Notes under the pieces: generated by a model
Seen by the model: only the letters and a program-made list of their open reading frames with translations
Told to the model about the DNA's origin: nothing
Database searches by the model: none
In this document: piece by piece, positions 21,648 to 31,930 of the stretch
Layout of the letters: every line of letters starts with the position of its first letter
How positions within the stretch are numbered: the stretch's first letter is position 1
DNA from: Streptomyces mutomycini
Lineage (GTDB): Bacteria; Actinomycetota; Actinomycetes; Streptomycetales; Streptomycetaceae
Assembly: GCF_001700505.1 (NCBI RefSeq)
Contig: NZ_MAPV01000045.1
Coordinates: forward strand, 1-53,295
Reading direction: 5' to 3'
Length of the DNA stretch: 53,295 nucleotides
Made by a program: the position numbers and the translations under genes

Positions 21648-24600
21648 GTGACGGGGTTCGTGTTTCTCCGTGCGCGCGGACACCGGTCGCTGCTCACAGC
21701 CGCACTGCTCGCCGTCCTGCTGACCACCGCCGTACTGGCCACCCTCGCCGCCTTCGCAGGCTCCGTCGGGGACGCCGGGCTGCGCCACGCTCTGCAGACC
21801 CGGGACGCGGCTGCCGCCTCGCTGGTCATCACCGCGGAGGGCCCCGGCACGGACCGTGCCGAGGCCCTGCGGGCCGCCCGGCGCGGGGCGGAGCAGTCCT
21901 TCGACGGACTTCCGGTGACTCTGCGGCAGTTCGACCACTCGGGTCCGTACGCGCTGCCGCGGGGTCTGCAGCCACCGGCAGCCCGCGAGGGCGAACCGGA
22001 TCTCACCGAGCTCGCCGTGGCCGACCGTTCACGGGTCCGCCTGTCGAAGGGCGACTGGCCCGCGGCAGGACCCGGTGACGTGATCGGGGTCGCCGTGCCC
22101 GAGGCCGCCGCGAAGCAGCTGAAGCTCGTCCCGGGTCCGCGGGTGCTTACCCTCACCGACCGGCTCGGTGGTCCCGCGGTGCGGATACGCGTCACCGGCA
22201 CCTACCGGCCGGCCGACCGGAACGATCCGTACTGGCAGCTGGACGAGCTGGGCGGGCGCGGTGTGCGCAAGGACTCGTTCACGACGTACGGGCCGTTGCT
22301 CACCGACACCGCGGCCTTCGGATCAGGCCGTATCACCCAGGACGGTCCGTCGTGGCTGGCGACCGCTGACTTCAGCTCGTTCGGCGCCGACCGGATCGGC
22401 CCTCTGCGCACCGCCGCGGAGAACAGCCAGGCGTTCCTCGCCGCACAGCCCGGGCTGAAGGGCGGCGTCATGGCCCGCACCTCGCTGCCCGATGTCCTCG
22501 GCCAGCTGGAACGGGCGCTGCTGGTGTCCAGAGCGACGCTGCTGATCGTCTCGTTGCAACTGGTGCTGCTCGCGGCGTACGCGCTGCTGCTGGTGGCCCG
22601 GCTGCTGAGCACGGAACGCGCGGGCGAGACCCAGGTGCTGCTGGCCCGCGGCGCGTCGCGTGGCCGTCTCGCCGCGCTCTCCGCCATGGAGGCGCTGCTG
22701 CTCGCCCTGCCTGCCGCCGTGTGCGCACCGCTGCTCGCCGGTCCGCTCACCCGGCTGCTGGCCGGGCAGGGACCGCTGGCCAGGATCGGGCTGCACATCG
22801 ACACCGGCCCGACCGCGGAGGTCTGGCTGGTCGGCGCGGCGGCGGCGCTGGCCTGTGCCGCCGCCGTGGTGGCCCCGGCGCTCACCGCGGCCACGGCGGT
22901 ACGCGGCCGCGCCCGTGCACTGCCCGCCCCGCTGCGGGCCGGCGCCGATGTCGGACTCCTCGTCGTCGCCGCGGTCGCGTTCTGGCAGCTGGACCGGCGC
23001 ACTTCGGGCAGCGGTGCGCTCAGCGGTGACCGCGAGGGGCAGTTGGGCATCGATCCGCTCCTCGTCGTGGCGCCCGCGCTGGCGCTGCTGGCCGGGACCG
23101 TACTCACCCTGCGGCTCCTGCCGCCGGCCGCGAAGCTCGCCGAGCGGCGCGCGGCCGCGGGCCGGGGTCTGACCGCCTCGCTCGTCGGCTGGCAGCTCAG
23201 CCGCAGACCACTGCGCGGGGCGGGTCCGGTGCTGCTGCTGGTGCTCGCGGTCGCGATGGGCATGCTGGCGATCGGCCAGGGCGCGTCCTGGGACCGCTCG
23301 CAGGACGACCAGGCGGACTTCCGTGCCGGTGCCCCGGTACGCGTACTGGGCAGCGGCACCGTCCAGTTCGGACAGGGCGGGGTGTACGACGGTATGCCGG
23401 GCGTACGGGCAGCGGTGCCGGCCGCCCGCACCGGTCTCGGTCTCTCGGGCGGACGTCAGGCCACCGTACTGGCGCTCGACACCCAACTCGCGGGCACGGA
23501 ACTGCAGCTGAGGGACGATCTGGCGGACGCCGGCCCCGAGGGGCTGCTGAAGGCCCTGCGCCCGCAGAGGGCCGCGCGCACCGGCGTGCCGCTGCCCGAC
23601 GACACCGCGCGTCTCGTTCTCGATGTCACCCTCCGCGCCGCCGAGGACGGCCCGTACAACGAAGCGGGCACGATGATCACCCTTACGTTCGAGGACCGCT
23701 ACGGAGTGCCGTACCGGCTTCAGCCGGACACAGTTGAGCCGGACGGCAAGCCGCACGCGATGACCGTGGACCTCGCCGGGGCGGCCGACGCCCCGGCGGG
23801 GAGGCCGGCGGGTCCGCTCGCGCTGACCGCGTTGGAATTCGACGAGGTGGGCTACCCGGACCGGATCGCGTCCAAGCGGCTCACGATCGGGGGGATGCGC
23901 TCGATCACCGCCGATGGCGCCACCCGGGTGGTCACCGCGGCGAAGGGGCTCGCCTGGGAGGCGAGGACAACGGTGAGCGCCGAGCCCGATCCGGGCAAGA
24001 AGGAGCTTCCGCCCGCGATCACCGCCGTGGGCTCATCGGTCCGGACGCCGCTCGACCTCTCCTACCACACGGGCAGAGCGGTGTTCGACGAGGAGTGGGG
24101 TGCCGAGCGCACGGTCGGGGTCCGGGTCGCGGCCCGGCGTGCCGAAGCCGCCCTGCCGGCCGCACTGGCCACCGATCGGTTCCTCGAGTCCAGCGCCGCG
24201 AAGCCCGGCTCCGTGATCGAGGTCCCGATGCCCGGCGGCCCCGTCAAGGTGAAGATCGCGGGAGTCCTCCGTGGCATCCCGACCACCGGGCCCGGTGCGG
24301 GAGGCCCCGGTCCGGCCGCCACCCCCGCGACCGACGGCGGCGCGCTGCTGCTCGACCTGCGGGCCGTCAACCGGGTGCTCGCCGCCCGTCCCGACTCGGC
24401 GCTTCCGCCCACCGAATGGTGGCTGTTCACCGAGCCCGGCACGGGGGACCGGGTCGCGACCGCCCTGCGGGACAGGGCCGAGATCGACCCGACGCAGATC
24501 CAGGTGCGCGACGAGATCGCCGAGGACCTGCACGACGACCCGCTGGGCGCGGGCCCGCAGTCGGTGCTGCTCGCGGTGGCTCTCGCCGCCGCGGCGCTGG

Positions 24601-24974
24601 CCGCGGTCGGCTTCGCGGTGAGCACGGTGGGAGCCCTGCGGGAACGCTCGGCCGAGTTCGCGGTGCTCCGGGCGCTCGGTGCCCCGAGGCGCCGGCCGGC
24701 CCGGCTGCTCGCCGCCGAGCAGTCGCTGCTGATCGGGCTCGCGCTGCTGATCGGGCTCGCCCTCGGCGCGGTGCTCACCCGTGCCGTCGTACCGCTGATC
24801 GTGCTGACCGGACAGGCCACACAGCCCGTTCCGGGTGTGCTGGTGGAGCTGCCGGCCGGCCGCGTCGCCTTGCTGGTCGCGGGAGTTGCCACCGCGCCCG
24901 TCCTCATCGTGGCGGCGCTGGCACTGCGCCGCGGCGATCCCGCGACGGCGCTGCGCGTCCAGGGAGGCGAGTGA
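21648..24974 (+). CDS. FtsX-like permease, large (1108 residues)
   Basis: Very large FtsX/MacB-type permease. An N-terminal transmembrane helix (LLTAALLAVLLTTAVLATLA) is followed by a large extracytoplasmic region. A membrane block then contains the FtsX signature (LLIVSLQLVLLAAYALLLVARLL ... ERAGETQVLLARGASRGRL), with a second extracytoplasmic domain and a C-terminal FtsX block (STVGALRERSAEFAVLRALGAPRR). It would couple ATP hydrolysis in the cytoplasm to movements outside, for lipid, peptide or wall-enzyme control. It probably starts at the GTG at 21648. The second permease gene follows after one base, so they are co-translated. Confidence 0.9.
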   Translation: MTGFVFLRARGHRSLLTAALLAVLLTTAVLATLAAFAGSVGDAGLRHALQTRDAAAASLVITAEGPGTDRAEALRAARRGAEQSFDGLPVTLRQFDHSGPYALPRGLQPPAAREGEPDLTELAVADRSRVRLSKGDWPAAGPGDVIGVAVPEAAAKQLKLVPGPRVLTLTDRLGGPAVRIRVTGTYRPADRNDPYWQLDELGGRGVRKDSFTTYGPLLTDTAAFGSGRITQDGPSWLATADFSSFGADRIGPLRTAAENSQAFLAAQPGLKGGVMARTSLPDVLGQLERALLVSRATLLIVSLQLVLLAAYALLLVARLLSTERAGETQVLLARGASRGRLAALSAMEALLLALPAAVCAPLLAGPLTRLLAGQGPLARIGLHIDTGPTAEVWLVGAAAALACAAAVVAPALTAATAVRGRARALPAPLRAGADVGLLVVAAVAFWQLDRRTSGSGALSGDREGQLGIDPLLVVAPALALLAGTVLTLRLLPPAAKLAERRAAAGRGLTASLVGWQLSRRPLRGAGPVLLLVLAVAMGMLAIGQGASWDRSQDDQADFRAGAPVRVLGSGTVQFGQGGVYDGMPGVRAAVPAARTGLGLSGGRQATVLALDTQLAGTELQLRDDLADAGPEGLLKALRPQRAARTGVPLPDDTARLVLDVTLRAAEDGPYNEAGTMITLTFEDRYGVPYRLQPDTVEPDGKPHAMTVDLAGAADAPAGRPAGPLALTALEFDEVGYPDRIASKRLTIGGMRSITADGATRVVTAAKGLAWEARTTVSAEPDPGKKELPPAITAVGSSVRTPLDLSYHTGRAVFDEEWGAERTVGVRVAARRAEAALPAALATDRFLESSAAKPGSVIEVPMPGGPVKVKIAGVLRGIPTTGPGAGGPGPAATPATDGGALLLDLRAVNRVLAARPDSALPPTEWWLFTEPGTGDRVATALRDRAEIDPTQIQVRDEIAEDLHDDPLGAGPQSVLLAVALAAAALAAVGFAVSTVGALRERSAEFAVLRALGAPRRRPARLLAAEQSLLIGLALLIGLALGAVLTRAVVPLIVLTGQATQPVPGVLVELPAGRVALLVAGVATAPVLIVAALALRRGDPATALRVQGGE

Positions 24975-24975
24975 C

Positions 24976-27702
24976 ATGAAGGCCGCCGCCCCCTGGGTAC
25001 GCACCCGGCTGCGTACAGCGCCCGGGCCCGCCGTCGCGCTGCTGCTGCTCGTCCTGGTCACCTCGTTCCTCGCCGCGGCCTTCCCGCGCGCGGTGGACAC
25101 GTACGAAGGCCAGGGCCTGCGCCACGAGATGAGCAGCGCCTCGCCGGAGCGAAGCGCCATCCAGCTGACCGACGAGCCGATGCGGTACGAGGACAGCGGC
25201 CCGGGCGACTGGGCCGACTCTCTGCAGTCCCGTCGGCTGGCCGGGCACCACCGCGAGATTCTGGCCGCCCTGCCGAAACCGCTGCGCGCCGACACCGGAC
25301 AGTCCGCCTATGGAGCACGCATCCTCGAGCCAGTGGCGGCCACCGACGAATGGTTGCCTCAACTGGACGGCGGAGGAACGGTGTTCACGCTCGTCGCCCA
25401 AGCCGGAATGGCCGAGCACTCCACCCTGGCCTCGGGGCGGCTGCCCGGAGCCACCGCGGACTCCGCCACCCCGGCAGCCGACGCCGTGGAGGCGGCGGTC
25501 ACCTCCGCCACCGCCGCATCCCTGCACATCAAGGCCGGTTCGACCATTCATGTGCCGCGTCCCGGCGGCGCGCCCCTCGCCGTTCACGTCACCGGCATCG
25601 TCGAACCTCTGCGGCCGGACCTGAGCTACTGGTCCGTCGAACCCGTCCTGCGCACGCCGACGCGGCTCTACACGGCGCAGACCATTCCTCAGCCGTACTG
25701 GCACGGCGCACTTCTGCTGGCCCCCGAAGCGGCACCGGTACTGCTGTCGGTGACCCCGGAGACCGAGGCATACTGGCGTATCGCCCCCGACCCGGCCGGG
25801 GTCGGCATTGCTGATGTGCCCCGGATCACCCGAGCGATCGCCTCCCTCGAACACGGCCCGCTGCAGAGCGCGTTGCGCACCACGGTCTCGCCCCAGCTGC
25901 AGACCGAGTCCGGCCTGGACGGCGTCCTCATCGACTTCGACGTCATCGGCTCCGCCATCGGCCCGGTGGTCGCGGTCGCGGCCTTCGGCGTCGGCAGCAT
26001 CGCGGGTGTCGTCCTGCTGATGGCCGGCGGTCTGGCCGCCGCGCGCAGGCACGCCGAGCTGTCCCTGCTGCGCTCGCGCGGCGCTTCGGTCCGCGGTATC
26101 GCGGGGCGGCTGCTCGCCGAGGCCGCCGTTCCCGTTCTGCCCGCCGCGGCCGTCGGCTGCGCTCTCGCGCTCGTCATCGTTCCCGAGGGCCAGATGCTGC
26201 CGCCGCTGCTGGCCTCGGCGGCGGTCGCCCTGGTCGCCTGTGCCGCGCTGCCGCTGAGGGCCGCGTTCCTGCACCGGCGGCCTAGGCTGCACGGAGAAAG
26301 GGACGACGTCGTACGGGCCAGACCGTCGCGCCGCCGGACCGTGGCCGAACTGACGCTGCTGGTGCTGACCGTGGCAGCGGTCGCCGCACTGCGCCGCCGG
26401 GGTACCTCGGACGGTGACGTGGACGAACTGGTCAGCGCCGCGCCGGTGCTGGTCAGTGTGATCGCCGCGCTGGTGCTCGTACGGCTCTACCCGCTGCCAC
26501 TGCGGCTCGCGGCGCTGCCGATCGTACGACGGCGTGGTGCGATCGGCTTCCTGTCACTGGCCCGTGCCGGCCGTGCTCCCTCCGCCACCGCGCTTCCACT
26601 GCTGGCGCTGCTCGTGGCCCTGACGACGGCGGCGTTCGGCGGCTCGGTACTCGCCGGTGTCGCCGACGCCCGTGACCGGGCGTCCCTGGTCGCGGTCGGC
26701 GCCGATGCCCGGATCGATTCGGCCGAGGCGCTGCCGGACGCGCTGGCCGGGAAGATACGGAAGGTGGCAGGGGTGCGCGATGTCGTGCCCGTCCGCAGCG
26801 AGTACGACCTGGACCTGCGGGACGCCCGCACCGAGAGCGTCACGCTGCTCGCCGTCGACCCCGACTCGTACGCGCGTCTCGCCCACCGCACCGGCCTCGG
26901 CGCCTTCCGGGCCGACGAGCTGCGGAAGTCCTCCGGAGTGCTGCCCGCCCTCGCCTCCCCCGCCGTCGCCGAGCGGCTGCGCGGCCGGACGACCGCGATC
27001 GGACCGGCGGGCGGCCTGTTCACGGTCCGCGTGGACGTCGTGCGCAGCGCCACTCCTGCCGTGGCCGAAGGAGACTTCCTGGTGGTCGACGCGGGGGGCC
27101 TGCCGGGCAGCCGCCCCGCCACCACGCTGCTGATCTCCGGCCCTTCGGCGGACGGCGCCGGTCTCGAGGCAGCCGCCCGCACGGCCGGCTCCGCCGCCGC
27201 CGTGACGACCCGTTCCGCCGTACGCGACGGCTTCACGGAGTCACCCGTGCAGAGCGGCGCCGAACGGATCTACCTGGTGGCCGCAGTCGCAGGCGCCGGA
27301 TACGCCGTTCTCGCGCTGGTGCTCTCACTGCTTCAGACCGCCCCCGAGCGGTCCGCGCTGCTGGGCCGGCTGCGCACCATGGGCCTGACCCGCCGTCAGG
27401 GGCGCCGTCTGCTGATCCTGGAGAACCTCCCGCAGGCGCTGCTGGCCGCCGTGGGTGGTGCGCTGGTCGGCTGGGCGGCGATCCGGCTGCTGGCCCCCGG
27501 AATCGATCTCGGCCGCCTCGCCCTGGCCACGCAGGGAGGCTTCACCTCGCTGGGCCCGGTACAGCTGCGTGCCGACCCGGTGAGTCTGCTGCTGCCCGCG
27601 CTCGCCGTGGTGGTGATCGCGTCGGCTGTGGCCGCGGCGCAGGCCCGGGTGGCCACCCGGCGTACGACAACGACCGAACTCAGGGCAGGAGACACGCGAT
27701 GA
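24976..27702 (+). CDS. FtsX-like permease, large (908 residues)
   Basis: Second permease of the system. The N-terminus has one helix (ALLLLVLVTSFLAAAFPRAVD), then a large external domain. An FtsX block follows with VVLLMAGGLAAARRHAELSLLRSRGASVRGIA, then a second external region and a C-terminal block (YLVAAVAGAGYAVLALVLSL, LLGRLRTMGLTRRQGRRLL). The ATG at 24976 is used with GGGAGGCG upstream; a longer out-of-context frame start is rejected because it would overlap the first permease. The stop overlaps the next ATPase start by ATGA. The substrate or target is unknown. Confidence 0.9.
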   Translation: MKAAAPWVRTRLRTAPGPAVALLLLVLVTSFLAAAFPRAVDTYEGQGLRHEMSSASPERSAIQLTDEPMRYEDSGPGDWADSLQSRRLAGHHREILAALPKPLRADTGQSAYGARILEPVAATDEWLPQLDGGGTVFTLVAQAGMAEHSTLASGRLPGATADSATPAADAVEAAVTSATAASLHIKAGSTIHVPRPGGAPLAVHVTGIVEPLRPDLSYWSVEPVLRTPTRLYTAQTIPQPYWHGALLLAPEAAPVLLSVTPETEAYWRIAPDPAGVGIADVPRITRAIASLEHGPLQSALRTTVSPQLQTESGLDGVLIDFDVIGSAIGPVVAVAAFGVGSIAGVVLLMAGGLAAARRHAELSLLRSRGASVRGIAGRLLAEAAVPVLPAAAVGCALALVIVPEGQMLPPLLASAAVALVACAALPLRAAFLHRRPRLHGERDDVVRARPSRRRTVAELTLLVLTVAAVAALRRRGTSDGDVDELVSAAPVLVSVIAALVLVRLYPLPLRLAALPIVRRRGAIGFLSLARAGRAPSATALPLLALLVALTTAAFGGSVLAGVADARDRASLVAVGADARIDSAEALPDALAGKIRKVAGVRDVVPVRSEYDLDLRDARTESVTLLAVDPDSYARLAHRTGLGAFRADELRKSSGVLPALASPAVAERLRGRTTAIGPAGGLFTVRVDVVRSATPAVAEGDFLVVDAGGLPGSRPATTLLISGPSADGAGLEAAARTAGSAAAVTTRSAVRDGFTESPVQSGAERIYLVAAVAGAGYAVLALVLSLLQTAPERSALLGRLRTMGLTRRQGRRLLILENLPQALLAAVGGALVGWAAIRLLAPGIDLGRLALATQGGFTSLGPVQLRADPVSLLLPALAVVVIASAVAAAQARVATRRTTTTELRAGDTR

Positions 27703-28673
27703 CCGAGTCCTCCACCGGGATCACCCTCGGCGAGCTGGAGCGCCGGGCCGCGGCCCGGCGCGACCGGCCCGAGTACGGCCACGACGCGCTGATCACCTGC
27801 GATCGTCTGGTCCGTATCTTCTCGGCGGACGGAGTCGAGGTACAGGCGCTGCAGGGGCTCGATCTGCTGGTGCGCGAGGGCGAGCTGATGGCACTTGTCG
27901 GTGCGTCCGGCAGCGGGAAGTCGACCCTGATGAACATTCTGGCGGGCCTGGACGAACCGACGGCGGGCGCTGCGAAGGTGGCCGGCTGCGATCTGCTGAC
28001 CATGGGGGCGAAGGACCGGCTGCGCTACCGGCGCGAGGTGGTGGGCTTCGTCTGGCAGCAGACGGCGCGCAACCTGCTGCCGTATCTGAGCGCCGCGCAG
28101 AACGTGACGCTGCCGATGCAGTTGCGCGGCCGTACGAAGAAGAAGGCCGAGCGGGCCGAGTCGCTGCTCTCCCTGCTGGACGTCTCCGACTGCCGCGACC
28201 GCCGCCCGCACCAGATGTCCGGCGGCCAGCAGCAGCGCGTCGCCATCGCGGTGGCGCTGGCGAACGAGCCGTCGGTGCTGCTCGCCGACGAGCCGACGGG
28301 CGAGCTGGACTCCCGGACGGCCGAGCAGGTCTTCGCCGCGCTGCGTACGGCGAACGAGGAACTCGGCACGACGACCCTCATCGTCACCCACGACCAGTCG
28401 GTGGCCGACGAGGTCCGCCGCACGGTGGCCATCCGCGACGGCCGCACCTCCACGGAAACCCTGAAGCGTACGGAGATCGACGCCGCGACGGGCCAGGAAT
28501 CGGTGGTGGCCAGGGAGTACGCGATGCTGGACCGCGCGGGCCGCCTCCAGCTGCCCGCGGACTACACCGACGCCCTCGGCATGCGTGACAGGGTGATGCT
28601 GGAGCTGGAACCCGACCACATAGGAATCTGGCCGGACGACGAGACGGGGCGCCTGCCTCCGCATTCCGGCTGA
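27699..28673 (+). CDS. ABC transporter ATP-binding protein with AbrB-like C-terminal tail
   Basis: ATPase of 324 residues. It has Walker A GASGSGKST (68-76), Q-loop in WQQ (119-121), signature SGGQQ (174-178), Walker B LLADEPT (194-200) and H-loop His231. The ABC domain ends near 255. The extra tail holds MLDRAGRLQLPADYTDALGM and RDRVMLELEPDHIGIWPD (about 276-312), a pattern much like the SpoVT/AbrB swapped-hairpin domain (GR-x-x-LP ... G-x-x-D). The start overlaps the second permease stop by ATGA, so they are coupled. The tail may bind DNA, bind a partner or dimerise the ATPase; none is shown. Confidence 0.92.
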   Translation: MTESSTGITLGELERRAAARRDRPEYGHDALITCDRLVRIFSADGVEVQALQGLDLLVREGELMALVGASGSGKSTLMNILAGLDEPTAGAAKVAGCDLLTMGAKDRLRYRREVVGFVWQQTARNLLPYLSAAQNVTLPMQLRGRTKKKAERAESLLSLLDVSDCRDRRPHQMSGGQQQRVAIAVALANEPSVLLADEPTGELDSRTAEQVFAALRTANEELGTTTLIVTHDQSVADEVRRTVAIRDGRTSTETLKRTEIDAATGQESVVAREYAMLDRAGRLQLPADYTDALGMRDRVMLELEPDHIGIWPDDETGRLPPHSG

Positions 28674-28689
28674 GGGCGGCGAGCCTACC

Positions 28690-28717
28690 GGGCGGCCGCT
28701 TCGGCGGCTTCCCGCCC
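28690..28717 (+). terminator. Hairpin terminator after the ABC operon
   Basis: An inner stem GCCGC/GCGGC with a TTCG tetraloop (28695-28708) sits in an outer GGGCG/CGCCC pairing (28690-28694 with 28713-28717). It lies 17 bases beyond the second ATPase stop codon. Confidence 0.5.
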
Positions 28718-28801
28718 CCAGTGAGCCGGCAGGGCGGGGCCGGCCGGCGAAGCAAGCGGGTTCTGCTGGCTACTGCGAGTGACAATCGGTGACTTCCGCA
28801 C

Positions 28802-29554
28802 TCAGCGGACGGCAGCAGCATCACGGCGGTCAGGCCGCTGGGCGACGAAGACCAACTCCTTGCCCGGACGGTCGGGTGCGTCCCGGACCTCCTCCAGCAC
28901 GAATCCCTGCGCGATCAGGTCCGTCTCGATCTCCTGGCGCTCCCGGAACCTCAGGGTCGAATCGGACGTGAACCGCTGCCCGTCCGCGGCGAACACGTAG
29001 TTCCAGCGAAAGGTCACCAGGGGTCCGCCCACCTCGACCAGATCGACCCAGCTCTCGACCCCGCCGACGCCCGGGATCTCCGTGACCCTGTGCGACGCGG
29101 CGCGGTTCCACGTCTCCCAGGCCCGCCCGGCCGGGTCGCGGGTCTCGAATACGAGTCGCCCGCCGGGTCGCAGAGCTTCGTAAGCCCCCTCGAGCGTCCG
29201 CCGCCACGTACGCGGAGCGGCGATCTCCTGGGCGACGTTCGCCGTCATGGTGACGAGGTCGACCCGCAGGGGTGGAAGAGCTGTCGCGTCCCCGCAGATC
29301 CAGCGGACCCGATCACTGCCCGGCTTGCCGCGGGCCACCTCGATGGAGGCCTGCGCGGGATCGACGCCGACGACCTCGATTCCGCGATCGGCCAGGAGGA
29401 GTGCGAAGACGCCGGTGCCGCAGCCGATGTCCAGCACGTGCCTCGCGTCGAGTCGCCGGGCGATGTCCAGGTAGGCGTGAAGGTCGCCGCGGTCCGGATC
29501 GAGCGGGTCGTAGATCGCTGCCAGTCGCGGGTGCTCGAAGATCTCGTCAGCCAT
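28802..29554 (-). CDS. Class I SAM-dependent methyltransferase
   Basis: Protein of 250 residues. SAM motif I VLDIGCGTG lies at about 40-48, followed by the acidic end of strand 2 (VVGVDPAQAS), ICGDATALP and VDLVTMTANVAQE. The later part EALRPGGRLVFETRDPAGRAWE belongs to the Methyltransf_25/11 type that acts on small molecules. The ATG at 29554 is chosen because TACCTT on the minus strand ends seven bases upstream, giving a leaderless start; the open frame reaches 29635 but would overlap the argC promoter. The substrate is unknown. It is divergent from argC with about 100 bases between. Confidence 0.88.
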   Translation of the reverse strand: MADEIFEHPRLAAIYDPLDPDRGDLHAYLDIARRLDARHVLDIGCGTGVFALLLADRGIEVVGVDPAQASIEVARGKPGSDRVRWICGDATALPPLRVDLVTMTANVAQEIAAPRTWRRTLEGAYEALRPGGRLVFETRDPAGRAWETWNRAASHRVTEIPGVGGVESWVDLVEVGGPLVTFRWNYVFAADGQRFTSDSTLRFRERQEIETDLIAQGFVLEEVRDAPDRPGKELVFVAQRPDRRDAAAVR

Positions 29555-29602
29555 GAGTTCGAAGGTATAGCTGATCGGCGGTCGACCGCTGCTCCGAATT
29601 TT

Positions 29603-29640
29603 TTTGCATAAAACTGCAGGCTTGCGTATAGTCATGCCAT
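29603..29640 (+). promoter_or_regulatory. argC promoter with two ARG boxes (ArgR operator)
   Basis: TTGCAT (29604-29609), 17 bases, TATAGT (29627-29632) form a good promoter. Two AT-rich 18-base segments overlap it: TTTGCATAAAACTGCAGG (29603-29620) and TTGCGTATAGTCATGCCA (29622-29639). The second is close to TGCCGCATAGTTATGCCA upstream of argH. ArgR with arginine is known to bind such paired ARG boxes and repress. The AT-rich composition stands out strongly from the surroundings. Confidence 0.8.
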
Positions 29641-29646
29641 CGATGA

Positions 29647-30687
<1,041 letters not shown>

Positions 30688-30775
30688 GCGACGCACACGC
30701 AGTCGCCGGGCTGCGGGCCACGAACAACGCCGTGCGGCAGGGCCGCGCGTGCGGAGAAACGAACGAGGAGATGCA

Positions 30776-31930
30776 GTGAGCGTCACGGCAGCCAAGGGAT
30801 TCACGGCGGCGGGCATCGCCGCCGGGATCAAGGAGAGCGGCGGACCGGACCTGGCCCTCGTGGTCAACGACGGGCCCCGCCGCGCCGCCGCGGGCGTCTT
30901 CACCTCCAACCGCGTCAAGGCCGCACCCGTCCTCTGGTCGGAACAGGTGCTCAGGGGCGGAGAAGTGACCGCCGTCGTCCTCAACTCCGGTGGCGCCAAC
31001 GCCTGTACGGGCCCGCAGGGCTTCCAGGACACCCACGCCACCGCCGAGAAGGCCGCCGAGGTCCTCGCCGGACACAGCGCGGGCGAGATCGCGGTCGCGT
31101 CGACCGGACTCATCGGTCTGACGCTCCCGATGGACAGGCTTCTGCCCGGTATCGAGAAGGCGGCCGCCGCCCTCAGCGAGCACGGCGGCGAGAAGGCCGC
31201 CATCGCCATCAAGACCACGGACACGGTCCACAAGACCGCCGTCGCGGGCGGAGAGGGCTGGACCGTCGGCGGCATGGCCAAGGGCGCGGGCATGCTCGCC
31301 CCCGGACTGGCCACCATGCTCGTCGTCCTCACCACCGACGCCGACGTGGAAGCGCCCGCGCTCGACACCGCGCTGCGAGCCGCCACCCGCACCACCTTCG
31401 ACCGGGTCGACTCCGACGGCTGCATGTCGACGAACGACACCGTGCTGCTGCTCGCCTCCGGGGCGAGCGGAATCACCCCCGGCCGGGCCGAGTTCGACCA
31501 GGCCGTGCAGAGCGTCTGCGCCGATCTCGCCCGGCAGCTGATCGGCGACGCCGAGGGCGCGTCCAAGGACATCCGTATCGAGGTGATCAACGCGGCCACC
31601 GAGGACGACGCCGTCGAGGTGGGCCGCAGTATCGCCCGCAACAACCTCCTCAAGTGCGCCATCCACGGCGAGGACCCCAACTGGGGCCGCGTCCTCTCCG
31701 CGATCGGCACCACGAAGGCAGCCTTCGAGCCCGACCGGCTGAACGTCGCCATCAACGACGTCTGGGTGTGCAGGAAGGGCAGCGTCGGCGAGGACCGCGA
31801 CCTGGTGGACATGCGCTACCGGGAGGTCAGGATCACCGCGGACCTCGCGGCGGGCGACGAGTCCGCCGTTATCTGGGCCAACGACCTGACCGCCGAGTAC
31901 GTCCACGAGAACAGCGCGTACAGCTCGTGA
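30776..31930 (+). CDS. argJ: Bifunctional glutamate N-acetyltransferase/amino-acid acetyltransferase
   Basis: Protein of 384 residues, the ornithine acetyltransferase ArgJ. It recycles the acetyl group from N-acetylornithine to glutamate (step five and, in bifunctional forms, step one). The self-cleavage site is visible as [14 protein letters not shown], with Thr180 as the new N-terminal nucleophile. [19 protein letters not shown] and the GEDPNWGR segment near the end are also conserved. The GTG at 30776 is preferred, with GAGGAG five bases upstream, over an in-frame GTG nine codons earlier. Its stop overlaps the argB GTG start. No argA-type synthase is in the window. Confidence 0.97.
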   Translation: MSVTAAKGFTAAGIAAGIKESGGPDLALVVNDGPRRAAAGVFTSNRVKAAPVLWSEQVLRGGEVTAVVLNSGGANACTGPQGFQDTHATAEKAAEVLAGHSAGEIAVASTGLIGLTLPMDRLLPGIEKAAAALSEHGGEKAAIAIKTTDTVHKTAVAGGEGWTVGGMAKGAGMLAPGLATMLVVLTTDADVEAPALDTALRAATRTTFDRVDSDGCMSTNDTVLLLASGASGITPGRAEFDQAVQSVCADLARQLIGDAEGASKDIRIEVINAATEDDAVEVGRSIARNNLLKCAIHGEDPNWGRVLSAIGTTKAAFEPDRLNVAINDVWVCRKGSVGEDRDLVDMRYREVRITADLAAGDESAVIWANDLTAEYVHENSAYSS

